Positions 42,030-53,683 of a stretch of DNA of 64,000 bases are shown one piece after another. Below the pieces are notes generated by a model, which worked only from the letters and a program-made list of their open reading frames with translations, ran no database searches and was not told the DNA's origin. The DNA comes from Amblyomma americanum (lineage: Eukaryota > Arthropoda > Arachnida > Ixodida > Ixodidae). The stretch is from contig NC_135502.1 of assembly GCF_052857255.1 (NCBI RefSeq), forward strand, positions 156,164,599 to 156,228,598. The letters are read 5' to 3'. The position numbers were made by a program, and so were the translations under genes. Numbering within the stretch: the first letter of the stretch is position 1; each line of letters begins with the position of its first letter.

Positions 42030-44565
42030 CTAAGCAATGTTCCGAGAGCTAAATCGTTTCATCCGGGCAATGTGCATCACTTCGCACTTACGTGAGCATC
42101 GGCCACTGTCAGTAAGGCACGAGACAACGTAGTTCAAATGAAAGATGCCCTCAAGCGCCACAAAAGGTAAGTGTAGTGGGACAGGAGCTTCTGACAAAAA
42201 CCGGGCTTGCGAAGCGGCTTCCACAACCACATTAGGTCGCCAGAATCATAGCAGGCGGGCTGGCGGCGGTAGTCGTAGCGGTGTCTATAGGGCAGTTGTG
42301 AGTCCGAAATGCAGAGGCGGGGAATTCGACGTGCTTCTTCAGCTCGGCAGAGTGTTGTAGCGATGGAAGGCTCGTCGTGGATAGAAAAAGGAAGGATGGT
42401 GTCGATGAAGCGGCGGGGAACGCGATCTTACTGGAGGTAAAATGGGCTGTAACCAGTTGTTTCATGTTAGGCAGTGTTGTACGCATACGTATTAAAAGGG
42501 AGCATGTCATCCCAGTTATGGTTAGAATCGGCGTAAATTGCCCGCATAATAGTGAGTGTTTGGTTTGTGCGTTCTACGAGAACGTTCGTTTGTGGATGAT
42601 ATGGTGTCGAGTGACGAAAATTGCATCTGAGGCGACGAAGTTCTTTGACAACATCCGGAGTAATCCAGCGCCCGCGATCACCGATGAGAATGCGAGGAGA
42701 TCCATGACGGGGAATGAAAAAGGGAAGGAAAAAAATAGACACATATCGAGAGCCGTGGTGGTGCCATGGCGGCTGTTTAATAGTATCGTATTAGGTGATC
42801 AACACACACGATAACTCAGCGGTTACCATTCGCATAATGGGAAAAGGGGCCTTACAGGTAGATGCCCACATGCTCAAATGGTGTTGCCGGACATGTGACA
42901 GGGTGCAGCTGGCCTGGCGAACACGACGTAGGGAGTTTAAAACCCTGGCACTGGGCACAGCTGGCTACGTAGTGTTGAATCGTTTGACGCATTTTGGGCC
43001 AGCAAAAACGTTCTTGTGAGCAGTGAAGGGTCCGGGCAACTCCTAAGTGGCCAGAATTGGCATCGCCATGCATCAGGTGAAGAACATGGCTGCCAAGGCT
43101 TTCCGGCATGACGAGAAGAAACCGTGCACCGCCGGGTGTGAAGTTCTTCATTAAAAGTAAACCGGCGCGAATACAGAAACGGGAATCAGGGGAGTGACTA
43201 GCGGCGTCGAAGAGCGCCGTTAATATCGTGTCCTTGCGCTGTTCGGTCTTGAACCGGTTAGGATGAGGAAACGTGGCTGATAGAGAAGCGAGGTAGTCGC
43301 CAAAGTTGTCGCCATAGCAACCAGTGGCCGCAAGCGGCAAGTGCGAGTGACAGTCAGCGTCAGCGTGTTGACGACTGCTCCTGTAGACGACAGGGAAGTT
43401 GAACTGTTGTAGCCGTAAAGCCCAGCGGGCAGGTCGGCCGCATGGGTCACGGAGGTCCACGAGCCAACAGAGTGAATGATGGTCGGTGACGATCTTAAAA
43501 GCATTGCCCTACAGGTAGGAATGAAAGCGCTGCACAGCAAAAACTACCGCCAGACACTCTTGTTCAGTAACTGTGCAGTTCCGTTCCGACTTTCTGAACG
43601 ACCGGCCGACATAAGCTATCACATGCTGGTCTCCTCCGTGGCGCTGGATGAGCGCAGAGCCTACTCCGACGCCCCTGGCGTCGGTTTGAACTTCGATGGG
43701 AGCACACGGGCAGAAATGGCGCAAGATACGGCACGACGTGAGGAGAAATGTCAGATGGCGGAATGCAGACCCACAGTCAGGGTTTCACTGGAATACGTCT
43801 TTCTGTAGGAGGTACTTGAGAGGGAAATGACGGCGGGTAGCCGCGGAACAGAATGGCAAAAATACAAGCATAGCCCTAAAAAACTGCAAAGATCCTTCAC
43901 TCATTGCGTCGCTGTAAAGTTGGTGACAGCCTCCATTTTATAGGCATCCGGCCTGACACTGTCCTTATAAACCAAGTGACCGAGGGCAATTATTTGGCGT
44001 CTGCCAAAGTGACACTTCTTAGAATTAAGGACCAGGCCCGCTCTTTAAATGCAGTCGGGGACGATAGCGAGGCGGCTGTTATGTTCTTTAAATGTCTTCC
44101 CAAAGATCACAATATCATCAAAATAACGCAAACAAATCTCTTACTTCAGGCCACACAATATAGTGTCCATAAATATTTCAAATGCGGCAGCTGCATTGCA
44201 TAGGGCCAAGGGCATAACATTAAATTCCTACTGTCCGTCAGGTGTGACAAAGACCGCCTTTTATTTGTCGTACGCGTGAATTGGTATTTGCCAGTACCCT
44301 GATCTCCACTCAAGAAGGAAAAGTATGAGGCGGAGTGAAGACAGTCGAGGGCATCGTCTATGCGTGGGGGCGGATATAAATCGTTTTTTGCATGGCGTTG
44401 AGGCGACGATAGCCTGCGCAGAATCGCCACGTATTATCTTTGTTTTTCACGAGGAGAACTGGAGCCACCCAAGGGCTTGGAGATTCCTTGATAACTCCTC
44501 GGTTTACCATGTCATGAACTTGTTGGTCTATTAGCTCACAATCGGCCGGTGATAAGCGGTAAGGA
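42030..44565 (-). pseudogene. pol: Gypsy-3 pol, RT to integrase
   Basis: From high to low coordinate: RT start (RLSPADCELIDQQVHDMVN; PWVAPVLLVKNKDNTWRFCA; YPPPRIDDALDCLHSASYF), RNase H (VQTDARGVGVGSALIQRHGG; TVTEQECLAVVFAVQRFHSY), integrase finger (SGHLGVARTLHCSQERF; YVASCAQCQGFK), and integrase core (PRILIGDRGRWITPDVVKEL; YHPQTNVLVERTNQTL). These match Gypsy-1 pol almost block for block. Here the finger keeps both cysteines. More than ten frameshifts and stops are present. The upstream part of pol continues beyond the RTE insertion at 47785. Confidence 0.85.
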
Positions 44566-44587
44566 GATGGCGTAGAGCAGAGATGCA

Positions 44588-44655
44588 GCGATGGCGTAGA
44601 GGTAGAACATCCGCCTCGCGTGCAAGAGGACCGGGCTTCAAATCCTGGTGCCGCG
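44588..44655 (+). promoter_or_regulatory. tRNA-like Pol III promoter-like leader of the RTE LINE
   Basis: ATGGCGTAGAGGTAGAACAT resembles a tRNA A box region, and GGGCTTCAAATCCTGG resembles a B box (GGTTCAAATCC) about 40 bases on. Spacing and the CCGCCTCGCGTGCAAGAGG arm between them look tRNA-derived. A partial duplicate of the first bases lies at 44567-44590. Confidence 0.6.
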
Positions 44656-44929
44656 CAATTCTCCACCGGGTATAAAAAAAACGCGTGTCGATGGAATTGC
44701 ACAACCAGGCCTGGAGTGCGGCCTGATCTCGGTGACCAAAACCGACAACGCACTCCCTCACCAGAGCAGGATTTGGCCACCCTGGTGTAGCACTTGGCCA
44801 CAACCTTCTATGATCAAACCAATTAACCCTCGGCCCTCAGTCCCCAGCGGCTGCAGAGCAACTGACCACGGCGGCGGTCAGACCTGTGACGCAGCGGAGG
44901 GTGCTAAGAATCTCTGGCTCCGGACAGGC

Positions 44930-47744
44930 CGCCATTGGAATCTGAACCTGGCAACGTTTAACGCTAGAACTTTAGCTAGTGAGGCTAGCCTAGCAGTGCT
45001 GTTTGAGGAACTAGCGGGAATTAAATGGGATGTGATAGGGCTTAGCGAAGTTAGGAGGACAGATGAGGCGTATACAGTACTAAAGGACGGACACATACTG
45101 TGCTATCGCGGGTTAGAGGATAGACGAGAACTAGGTGTGGGTTCCCTCATTAATAAGGATATAGCTGGCAACGTAGAGGAGCTCTACAAGATTAACGAGA
45201 GGGTAGCAGCTATAGTAATTAGGCTGAATAGGAGGTACAAGCTGAAAGTGGTGCAGGCCTACGCACCCACATCCAGGCATGATGACCAGACCGTTGAAAG
45301 TTTCCTTGAGGACGTAGAATCGGCAATGAATAAAGTAAAATCGCAGTACACTGTACTGATGGGCGACTTCAATGCGAAGGTGGGCAAGAAGCAGGCTGAC
45401 GACCACGCGGGAGGCGACTATGGGATAGGCTCTAGAAATAGCAGGGGAGAGTTATTAGTCGAATTCGCGGATAGAAATAATTTACGGATCATGAATACCT
45501 TCTTCCGCAAACGAGAAAACAGGAAATGGACCTGGAAGAGCCCCAGTGGTGAGATTAAAAATGAAATCGACTTCATACTATGCGCTAAACCTGGCATCAT
45601 TCAGGATGTGGCCGTCCTCGGAAGGGTGCGCTGCAGCGACCATAGAATGGTAAGGTCTAGAATTAGCATAGACTTGAAGAGGGAACGGAAGAAGCTAGCG
45701 AAGAAGAAGACCATTAACGAGTTAGCCGTAAGAGGGAAAGCACAGGAGTTTAGGATAGCGCTGCAAAACAGATACTTGGCTTTAACTGAGGAAGATGATC
45801 TTGATGTTAATTCACTGCACGATAATCTGACATCAATAATTACGGAGTGCGCAGTAAAGTAGGCGACAGGACAGTTCGAAAAGATACCGGGAAGCTATCT
45901 CAGGTGACGAAATATCTGATTAAGAAGCGCCAAAACATGAAGGCATCTAACACTACCGATGGAATAGAACTAACGGAGCTATCAAAGTTAATAAATAAGC
46001 GCAAGGTAGCCGACATAAGGAAGTTTAATATGGAGAGAATCGAGCATGCTATAAAGAACGGAGGTAGCCTAGAAACAGTGAAGAGGAAACTAGGCATAGG
46101 TAAAAACCAGATGCATGCATTAAGAGACAAGCAGGGCAATGTCATTAGCAATATGGATAAGATAGTTAACGTAGCCGAAGAGTTCTATACAGACCTGTAC
46201 AGTAGCCAATGTAATCAGAGCGCTAATGAGAAAGACAGCAGTGCACAGCAATGCGTCATCCCGCCAGTAACGAAAGATGAAGTAAAGAAAGCCTTAGAAG
46301 CAATGAAAAGGGGAAAAGCAGCTGCGGAGGATCAGGTAACAGCAGATCTGTTGAAGGATGGAGGGGACATCGTGCTAGAAAAACTAGCCACCCTGTATAC
46401 GCAATGCATTATGACCTCGACTGTACCAGAAGCTTGGAAGAATGCAAACATCTTAATTCATAAGAAGGGAGACGCCAAGGACTTGAAAAATTACAGGCCG
46501 ATCAGCTTACAATCCGTTGCCTACAAAGTACTTACTAAGGTAATCGCTAATAGAGTCAGGGCAACGTTAGACTTTAATCAACCAAATGATCAGGCAAGCT
46601 TTCGTAAAGGATATTCCACAATAGATCATATTCACGCTATCAATCAGGTGATAGAGAAATGCGCAGAATATAACCAACCTCTATATATAGCTTTAATTGA
46701 TTACGAGAAAGCATTCGACTCAGTGGAAACCTCAGCAGTCATACAGGCATTGCGTAATCAGGGGGTAGAAGAGCCTTATGTCAAAATACTGGAAGATATA
46801 TATAGCAACTGCACAGCTACTATAGTCCTCCATAAAGTCAGCAATAAAATTCCAATAAGAAAGGGCGTCAGGCAAGGAGACACGATCTCGCCAATGCTGT
46901 TCACCGCATGTTTGCAGGAGGTATTTCGAGGCCTGAATTGGGAACAGTTGGGAATAAGAATAAATGGAGAATACCTAAATAATCTGCGATTTGCTGATGA
47001 CATTGCCTTGCTGAGTCACTCAGGAGGTGAACTGCAAATCATGATCAACGAGTTAGACAGGCAGAGCAGATCGATGGGTCTAAAAATTAACATGCAGAAA
47101 ACCAAGATAAGGTTCAACAGCCTAGCAAGGGAACAACAGTTCACAATTGGCAGCGAGAGCCTAGAAATTGTGGCGGAATAAGTCTACTTAGGGCAGGTAG
47201 TGACAGCTGATCCTGATCATGAGAGGGAGATAACTAGAAGGATAAGAATAGGGTGGAGCGCATATGGCAAATTCTCGCAGATCATGAGTGGCAGTTTACC
47301 AATTTCCCTCAAGAGGAAAGTGTACAACAGCATGATCTTACCGGTACTCACCTACGGGGCAGAAACGTGGAGGCTAACGAAAAGAGTTCAGCTTAAGTTA
47401 AGGACAACGCAGCGAGCCATGGAAAGAAAAATGATAGGTGTAACGTTAAGAGATCGGAAGCGGGCAGAGTGGGTGAGGAACAAACACGGGTTAATGACAT
47501 CCTAGTCGAAATCAAGAGAAAGAAATAGGCTTGGGCAGGGCATGTAATGCGAAGGCAGGATAACCGCTGGTCTTTAAGGGTAACGGAATGGGTTCCAAGA
47601 GAAAGTAAGCGTAGCAGGGGGCGGCAGAAAGTTAGGTGGGCGGATGAGATTAAGATGTTTGCAGGCAAAGGGTGGATGCAGCTGGCAAAGGATGGGGTTA
47701 ATTGGAGAGACATGGGAGAGGCCTTTGCCCTGCAGTGGGTGTAG
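44930..47744 (+). pseudogene. RTE endonuclease-reverse transcriptase, lightly broken
   Basis: 44930-45862: APE endonuclease, with LNLATFNARTLASEASLAVL, VIGLSEVRRTDEA, VVQAYAPTSRHDDQTVESFL, MGDFNAKVGKK, SRNSRGELLVEFADRNNLRI, WTWKSPSGEIKNEIDFILC and CSDHRMVRS. The frame shifts near 45850. 45847-47181: RT, with MKRGKAAAEDQVTADLL, WKNANILIHKKGD, NYRPISLQSVAYKVLTKVI, RKGYSTIDHIHAINQVIEK, LIDYEKAFDSVET, GVRQGDTISPMLFTACLQEV and the catalytic FADDIALL. A TAA at 47179 and a frameshift near 47500 follow. The C-terminal part has VLTYGAETWRLTKRVQLKL and SRGRQKVRWADEIK. Only three defects separate it from an open frame, so it is younger than Gypsy-3. Confidence 0.88.
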
Positions 47745-47784
47745 TAAGGCTGATGATGATGATGATGATGATGAAGCGGTAAGG

Positions 47785-48689
47785 CCTCTCTCCTAGTGGA
47801 GTTGCGGAGCCAGTATCGATCACATGATGAATGCGAGAATGTGGAATAGGTGCTGGAATGTATCTGAAGAAATCTAAATTAGTGATATGCTTCGCAAGCA
47901 GTTCCACTAAAATGCGGCGTTCATTTGTGGAAAGAGAATAATTAAACATAGCCTAAACTTTGGACACTTCACGACGGTGTTCCGGCTCTCCGAAAGTGCG
48001 GTTACTGAGCTTCTCTGAAACAGACAGGCCTTCCTCGAAATGGGGAAATGGGCAAGTTTTATGTCATGAGGTAATACGTCGGGCTCTTCCGAATAGTTCT
48101 GTCCAAAGTTCGGTGTGGCCACTAGTCACAGGGACTGTAGAACGTGGCACGAGGACGCTCTTCTTAGCGCACGTAAGTGGAGTGGGTTCCACCACGGCGT
48201 CATAGGCGTCACACAAAATTTTAGATGAAACAACCGGTACGAATCCTTCGGACATCGCCGGGCCAGCTGTGTCCTCTTACACAGAGAACGCTCTAAAAAC
48301 AGGAGACGAGCTTTCCAGTAGCGCAGACATCCGAGTTGCGTTCAATGAAATCCCTTCAGTACGAAAGTCTAATGTTGCACCGCACAGGTGCAAAAAGTTA
48401 ATTTCAAGAATGACGCCATGCGTAGAACGGGACAGTACAGTAAATTCAGTCCTGAACACTTGTCCACTGATAATAATCTTCGCGGAGCAGACACTAAGTG
48501 GAACTAATGTTGCGATCCCAACACCCCAAAATATTACAGCCTGACCTGAGCCGAACATTACTTTTTGCCCCAAACTATTCTAAAGGGCAAACAAATTACA
48601 GATACTGTCGCACCGGTGTCTACTAACGCCTCAGTTCGAATTCCGTCGATAAGCACCTCAATTTTTTGAAGCTTGCTAAAAATCCACCT
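47785..48689 (-). pseudogene. pol: Gypsy-3 pol N-terminal part (protease and linker)
   Basis: Upstream continuation of the pol at 44565. It reads LSTNERRILVELLAKHITNL, then IHHVIDTGSATPLGERPYRF next to the RTE insertion. Earlier blocks are VVEPTPLTCAKKSVLVPRST and TEFTVLSRSTHGVILEINFL, all parallel to Gypsy-1 residues 60-310. The protease active-site region lies near 48600-48640 (a DTGAT-like stretch). It is broken by several frameshifts. Confidence 0.75.
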
Positions 48690-48884
48690 TGGCGCAAATA
48701 AATTCACACAGACAAAAGCGACAAGGAGACAACGGGCAGGCGCAAACTTCCAACTGTTGATTGCACAAACACAACCACAGAGATATATAGCCTCAGGATA
48801 CGCCCACTTTTTTCACTCAACTTGCCTTATCGCAGCCTTAACTTATCACCTGGCATTATCCGTTTTGCACAGAAAATAGTACTT
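48690..48884. mobile_element. About 195-bp insertion of unknown type between Gypsy-3 pol and gag
   Basis: Comparison with Gypsy-1 shows that this block, containing AAAAGCGACAAGGAGACAAC and AACTTCCAACTGTTGATTGC, has no counterpart. It has no coding capacity. Clear terminal repeats were not found; it could be a MITE or a SINE fragment. Confidence 0.4.
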
Positions 48885-49338
48885 AGCGGTTTACGTATGG
48901 CGCCTGCCAAGTGGGGTTAGAAGGTTGGTTGTGGGCAGGTCGACGCTGTTGTCGCGCCAAGTTGCCTGTGGAGGCGCGCCGTCTTCCCACAGACTGGTAG
49001 ATGGACCGTAACTCGCAGGGTCTCCGAACGGCGAAGTTCTGCGCACCGCCAGCTGGAACCCGAGAAGCGGGTGGTGTTGCGGGCTCTGCCTGCAATGCGC
49101 AACCGTCATGCTGGGCTTCATCAAGGCACACAACATTTTGATGCCGAAGAAGTTAGTCGCGCACAATTTAGTGAATCATGTCAGCCATCGACACTGGAGC
49201 AGAGACGTCAACGCTGGCGACGGCGGTGACATTGGCCAGGCGCCAAAGTCTCGGGAGGATACGAAGAAAGCTACAAGGCCTCGAACGTTCTGCAGTGCTT
49301 GAAGATGTCGGCCGTGGACTACAAAGTCTCTTGGTTAA
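48885..49338 (-). pseudogene. gag: Gypsy-3 gag, C-terminal part
   Basis: Nucleotide order parallels Gypsy-1 gag (6190-6720): the CGCGCACAAT...ATCATGTCAGCCAT block and GTGACATTGGCCA are shared. On the minus strand the frames are broken, with RLANVTAVASV recognisable near 49230. The zinc knuckle is not legible. It ends at the GTTAA duplication of the Mag-type element. Confidence 0.65.
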
Positions 49339-49502
49339 TGTGTCGTTGAAGATAGCATACGACGCAGACAACCGCTGAGCTCGAGGTGCAGATTAACAGT
49401 GACGATTATTGGGCGCTTGCGCTCTAATATCAGTAACCCGGCTGGCCGGCTTGCACAGCATGGTTGTCAGTCTTGAGGACCCTGGTTGCCAGATCAGATA
49501 CA
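49339..49502 (-). repeat. Mag-type element 3' LTR
   Basis: 164 bp, TGTGTC to GATACA on the plus strand. Shares GATAGCAT, AACCGCTGAGCTCGAGGTGC and CCCGGCTGGCCGGCTTGCA with the copy at 53515-53678. Confidence 0.85.
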
Positions 49503-49555
49503 TCTTTATCCCTCTAAAAACAGAACAAACGAGCAGACTACAACAGCTAATTGAT

Positions 49556-50611
49556 TCAAGCAATTTCATGAAAGTCCTTTTGATATGCGAGGCGGGTGGG
49601 CTCTTTTCTTAACGGGGTGCTACGGCGAAGCCCAGCCTCGTAGGGTTCGGAATTCGCGGTTTCCAGAGGACCATGTTGCCCTGGCGCCGGATACCCTTGA
49701 GGTGTGTGGGCAACCGGAGCTTGTTCGTCGCGCGTGGGGCTCCAGTTGCCATGGGACTCCTGTGGTGCCGCGCGGCCTGGAAGAGAAGCACAGTCGTTAG
49801 CACCGTCTTCCGTATAGTCAGGAATGGTTTGCAGTGACGGCTCGAACACTTCGTTTGTTCGGAGCACACGTTGACGGTTGCGACGAAGCTGATTCCCTTC
49901 TTCTGTGCGGATCATATATCAGTGAGTGGCGACGGCTTTTTCTACGATAGCCTTTGTGGTCCACCCTCTCTTGTCGAGCAGCCTAACAATGTCATGCTGG
50001 CCGAGTGGTTCTAGTGGACGCTTCTGAGGGTGGGCTTGGGTGTGTTTTTTGTCCTCTAGTGCTCTACGGTCTGCGAAGTCAGGCAGCCTTCCTCTTAACC
50101 TCCTGCCCATTAGTAGCTCGCACGGGGCTTTTCTGGCCTCTAGTGATGCTGTCCTGTAATTTAAAAGCCCGATCCAAAAGTCTTCATTCGCACATAGCGC
50201 CTTCTTGAGGAGACGTTTCACCACGTTCACCCCTTTCTGTGCCAAACCGTCTGAGCGTGGAAAACCGGGACTAGAAACAACATGAGAAAATTCACACTGT
50301 TTTAAAAATGCAAGAAATGCCTGCAATGAAAACTGTGGTCCGCCGTCCGTGCATACTTCAAGCGGGATGTCGTGACGTGCAAATATCATGGCCAGTTTCT
50401 CTATTACACAGTGGCTAGTGGTTTGAGGAAGCGGCTCTACTTCACGGTAATTGGCATAGGAACCGTAGACTGCAAGGTAGTTCTTTCCGGCATGCTCGAA
50501 AAACTCCACTCCTACCCTAGCCCACCGTAGTGCGGGACAATGCCTTTGCATTAGGGGTTCACTAAGGCTGCTTGTATGCGAAACGGCTGCAGGTTTGGCA
50601 CCTGGAAACAT
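49556..50611 (-). pseudogene. pol: Mag-type integrase and C-terminal tail
   Basis: 50611-49919 is open for 230 codons: GKNYLAVYGSYANYREVEPL carries the position of the first catalytic residue, where VDSYSNY is usual and YGSYANY is found, so that Asp is lost. LEVCTDGGPQFSLQAFLAF has the second Asp. FPRSDGLAQKGVNVVKRLLK has Gln where the catalytic Glu is expected. LNYRTASLEARKAPCELLMG follows. 49915-49556 is the Arg/Pro-rich tail. With two of three catalytic positions changed this copy is dead, if the alignment is right. Confidence 0.75.
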
Positions 50612-50829
50612 TCTCAGTTATTTCTGCTGCCATAGCAGGCCAATACATCTATACTCTCGCCATTGCTTTGCATTTTCCGACGCCCAAGTTACCCTCGTGT
50701 TGGTGCTGCAACATTTCTTTTCGCGGACACTTCGGAATGACAAATCTAGACCCACGCAACATTATGCCTTCCACAGATGATAGCTCAACTTCGAAGGGAG
50801 CTAGCTGACCTATTAGGCTGTGTACATCT

Positions 50830-52150
50830 TGTACGGCTTCAATGACTCGCTTTAGCTCGTCATCTTAACTCGTTTCTTTTGCAATCCCCTTGGCTGTCGT
50901 GTCGCTGACGAGAGCGGAGAGGACAGCCGTTGCATGGATGGCCACATATTCTAGTTCGCTTTCAATTGGCTAACCGCTGTCGCATCTTATTCTTGAGAGA
51001 GCATCGGCCAGAGCAAGGTCTCTCACTGAGACGTACTGCAGGGAATGTTGGACGGCATCAGGCGCAGAACGAAACGCTGCAAGCGAGGAGGCATGTCTGG
51101 CAGGTTCTTCTGGGCAATGGCTATCAGTGGGCGTTGGTCCGTTTCCACACTTACGCCGACGCCAGTGATAAAATCGCGAAACCGTTCACATGTGAACGTG
51201 ACCGCCAGGGCCACTTTCTCAATCTGCGCGTGTCTTGTCTCCGCGTCAGCTAGCACATGCGAAGTGCAAGCAACCGGTCGCGAGTGCTCGCCATGCGACT
51301 GCAGAAGTGCCGCCCCTAGCGCAAAGCTGGATGCGTCCGCTGTTATCTTGGATTGCTTCGACGGGTCAAATATAGCAAGCACTGGTGCTTTCGACAATGC
51401 TTCGCAAAGGTTTTTCCACTCCTTGTCGTGGCCAGCTGATCAATCAAACACGCAATCGTGATTTTACAGGGCTCGGAGATTCTCAATCTTTTAGACAGGT
51501 TTGGAATGAACCTTCCGAAGTAGTTTACTGCGCCCAGTAGTTCTTAACACCTCGTTATGATGTTTGAGGCAGCAAGTCAAATACACACTTATGTTCTCAT
51601 CTGGCTTGATTCCGTCTTTAGAAATAACGTCGCCTAAGAACTTTACTTCATTAGTGCCGGAAATACACTTCTCACGGTTAAGCGTTAGTCCTGCTTTTTT
51701 TTTCTGCCAGCAATACTGCTCACAGGCGTTTATCATGTTCCTCTTTCGTGGAGCCCCACACGAGTATGTCGTCAATGTAGACGCGGATACCTTCTAGGCC
51801 GTCAAAAATGTTGGCCATCGCTTTCTGGAACACTTCGCTCGCGGTGCATATAACAAAAAGCAGCTTTAAAAAGCGATACTTTCCGAACAGCGTGGCAAAG
51901 ATTCAGATTTTTGAGGTTTTTTCATCCAAGGGAATTTGATGAAATCCGCATTTAGCATCCAGTTTGCTGAATACCTTTGCATTTGCAAACTCAGGCTCGA
52001 TTTCGTGTCTGGATGGGAGCTGGTAATGATTTCTCTTCACGCACCGGTTTACGTGCCTAGGGTCCATTTAAATGCGCAAACAGCCATCTTTTTTCGGACA
52101 ATGACAAGGAGAATCACCTACTCAGCAGCCCCTTGCATCTTTTGGATGAC
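50830..52150 (-). pseudogene. pol: Mag-type RT and RNase H, broken
   Basis: RNase H: 51397-51023, SKAPVLAIFDPSKQSKITAD, DASSFALGAALLQSHGEHSR and VETDQRPLIAIAQKNLPDMP. RT second half: 51775-51491, GLTLNREKCISGTNEVKFLG. RT middle: about 52140-51780 in mixed frames, with the minus-strand text for 'VY.DDILVWG' at about 51785-51755. Several stops and shifts. Confidence 0.75.
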
Positions 52151-53300
52151 TCCTTCACTTTCCATGCGGGCTAGCTCTTGGCGGAGTGGCTCACGAAGCG
52201 CCTGTGGAATTCGGCCAGAGGGCAGCGACACTGGGCTTGCACCTTCATTCAGGTCGAGGCTGTAGGATTCCTTCAAGCACCCAAGACCCTCGAAAAGCTT
52301 TGGAAAATCGCTGAATACTTGCTTCTTCAAAACAGCAGGCTTTTGAATCGTTCGGATTCTTGAAACTAGACCGAAACGTTCGCAAGCCTGAAGGCCCAGT
52401 AGTGCTTGCTTTCCTTTCTTGACCGCGAAGAAATCGGTCGGTTCTTCGGTTTCGCCGATGCGAAGTGGCAGCCTCACAGTTCCAAAGTGCTTTATCACTG
52501 CGCCGTCGTAGCTGGTCAAGAGAGTGGATGATGGCACAAGGCGCCTTTCTTCGCTCACTTTCAGAAAAAGGGCATGAGGAAGCAGGTTGGCTTGTGCCCC
52601 CGTGTCAACTTTGATGCGCATGGCGCGATTAGACAGCGTTGCCCTGATTACCCAGTCTTGGCTTCTCAATACTTTGCTTATGCTCACGGCCAAAATTTGA
52701 AAATCGTCGTCGGATTCCGCTTCAGTCTGCGCTGGACAGTGAACTTCATTAATGCTGTTCGTTCTGCAACACACTGCAAAACGGTTTCTTTTCGACATAT
52801 GCCGCACGTTTTGCCCCACGCTGGGCATTTCCGCGGCTCATGACTTCGGTTACCGTAGGGGCACTGGCGAATATATTTCCTTATGGCGACTCGCTGCTCG
52901 TTTTGATTTTTCCGTAAGGCATTTAGCTTCACTTCGTCCTTCTCCCACGCTTGACTTTGGCACGAAGTTAGCTCTGCGGCTTTGCAGTAACTAGAGCCTT
53001 ATCCAGGGTGAGGTTTTTCCCCGTAGAAGCCGCGTCCGGAGATTCTTGTCAGCCGTTCCACACCAGTTGGTCTCGAACCATTGATTCTTTCAGGTCTCCC
53101 AAGTTACCGCTCTGAGCTTTCATCTGAACATCGCGTAAACGCTGTTCGAACGGCTCATCATCTTGTAGAGTTCTAAAAATGTAGCGCTCGTAGATCTTGT
53201 TACTCTTTGGCGTGCAATACTCTTCAAACTTCTTTACGATAGCGTCATAGCCCTGACGCTCTCCGGACGACAGTTTTTAACGTGTTAAATAAGTCAATTA
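52118..53300 (-). pseudogene. gag: Mag-type gag end, protease and RT start
   Basis: 52828-52118 is open: AVCCRTNSINEVH (end of a zinc knuckle), then protease IKVDTGAQANLLPHALFLKV with the DTGA active site intact. The RT lead-in is GLGCLKESYSLDLNEGASPV, then QELARMESEGVIQKM. Upstream, 52932-52684 has a Cys-rich knuckle region (QCPYGNRSHEPRKCPAWGKT). Gag proper lies in mixed frames at 53300-53040, including the minus-strand text for ESMVRDQLVW. Frameshifts separate the parts. Confidence 0.75.
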
Positions 53301-53514
53301 CTTCCTGACCTGCCACATGAAGGAAGACTGCATCTTTCTGTGCACTCGTGCGCTCTGTCGCACATGAAGTTGCCTTGAAGCACAAGTCCATCCTCTGCCT
53401 GAATTGCTTCCAGTTTTCCGTTGGCGCTTCGGAGAGCAGTAGAGGACCAGCGGGCGGTAGTTCTTCCTTTGCGCTGGCTCAGTTGAAGCGGGGAATGGGC
53501 GTGATAAGAACTAC

Positions 53515-53678
53515 TGACACCATCAAGATAGCATGCGACGCACACAACCGCTGAGCTCGAGGTGCAGAGTAACAGTGGTGTTTATTGGGCGCTTGCGCTC
53601 TTATATCATAAACCCGGCTGGCCGGCTTGCAAAGCATGGTTGCCAGTCTTGAGGACTCTGGTTGCCAGATCCGATACA
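53515..53678 (-). repeat. Mag-type element 5' LTR
   Basis: 164 bp, TGACAC to GATACA on the plus strand, partner of 49339-49502. Confidence 0.85.
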
Positions 53679-53683
53679 GTTAA

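Larger units (their letters stand above)
44566..47773 (+). mobile_element. RTE-type LINE with 11-bp target duplication
   Basis: 3.2 kb inserted in Gypsy-3 pol and flanked by AAGCGGTAAGG at 44555-44565 and 47774-47784. It begins with a tRNA-like sequence, has one long coding region (endonuclease plus RT, lightly broken), no separate ORF1, and ends in (GAT)n. A single ORF and a short microsatellite tail are typical of the RTE clade. I cannot separate it from the related BovB group without a tree; residues around GDFNAKVG are more like generic RTE. Confidence 0.88.
49339..53678 (-). mobile_element. Mag-type Ty3/Gypsy LTR retrotransposon nested in Gypsy-3 gag
   Basis: 4340 bp with 164-bp LTRs at both ends, flanked by the 5-bp duplication GTTAA (49334-49338 and 53679-53683). 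On the minus strand the order is 5' LTR (53515-53678), gag, protease, RT, RNase H, integrase, 3' LTR (49339-49502). Two Cys-rich knuckles in gag and the KNYLAVYGSYANYREVEPL type of integrase match the Mag (K02A2.6-like) lineage. LTRs differ at about 10% by eye. Frames are broken but long pieces survive, so it is younger than Gypsy-3. Confidence 0.85.

Noticed and set aside
44566..47773. BovB, the horizontally transferred LINE known from some ticks
   Set aside because: The endonuclease motifs fit RTE in general; residues around GDFNAKVG and the long C-terminal part do not look specifically BovB. A tree would be needed.
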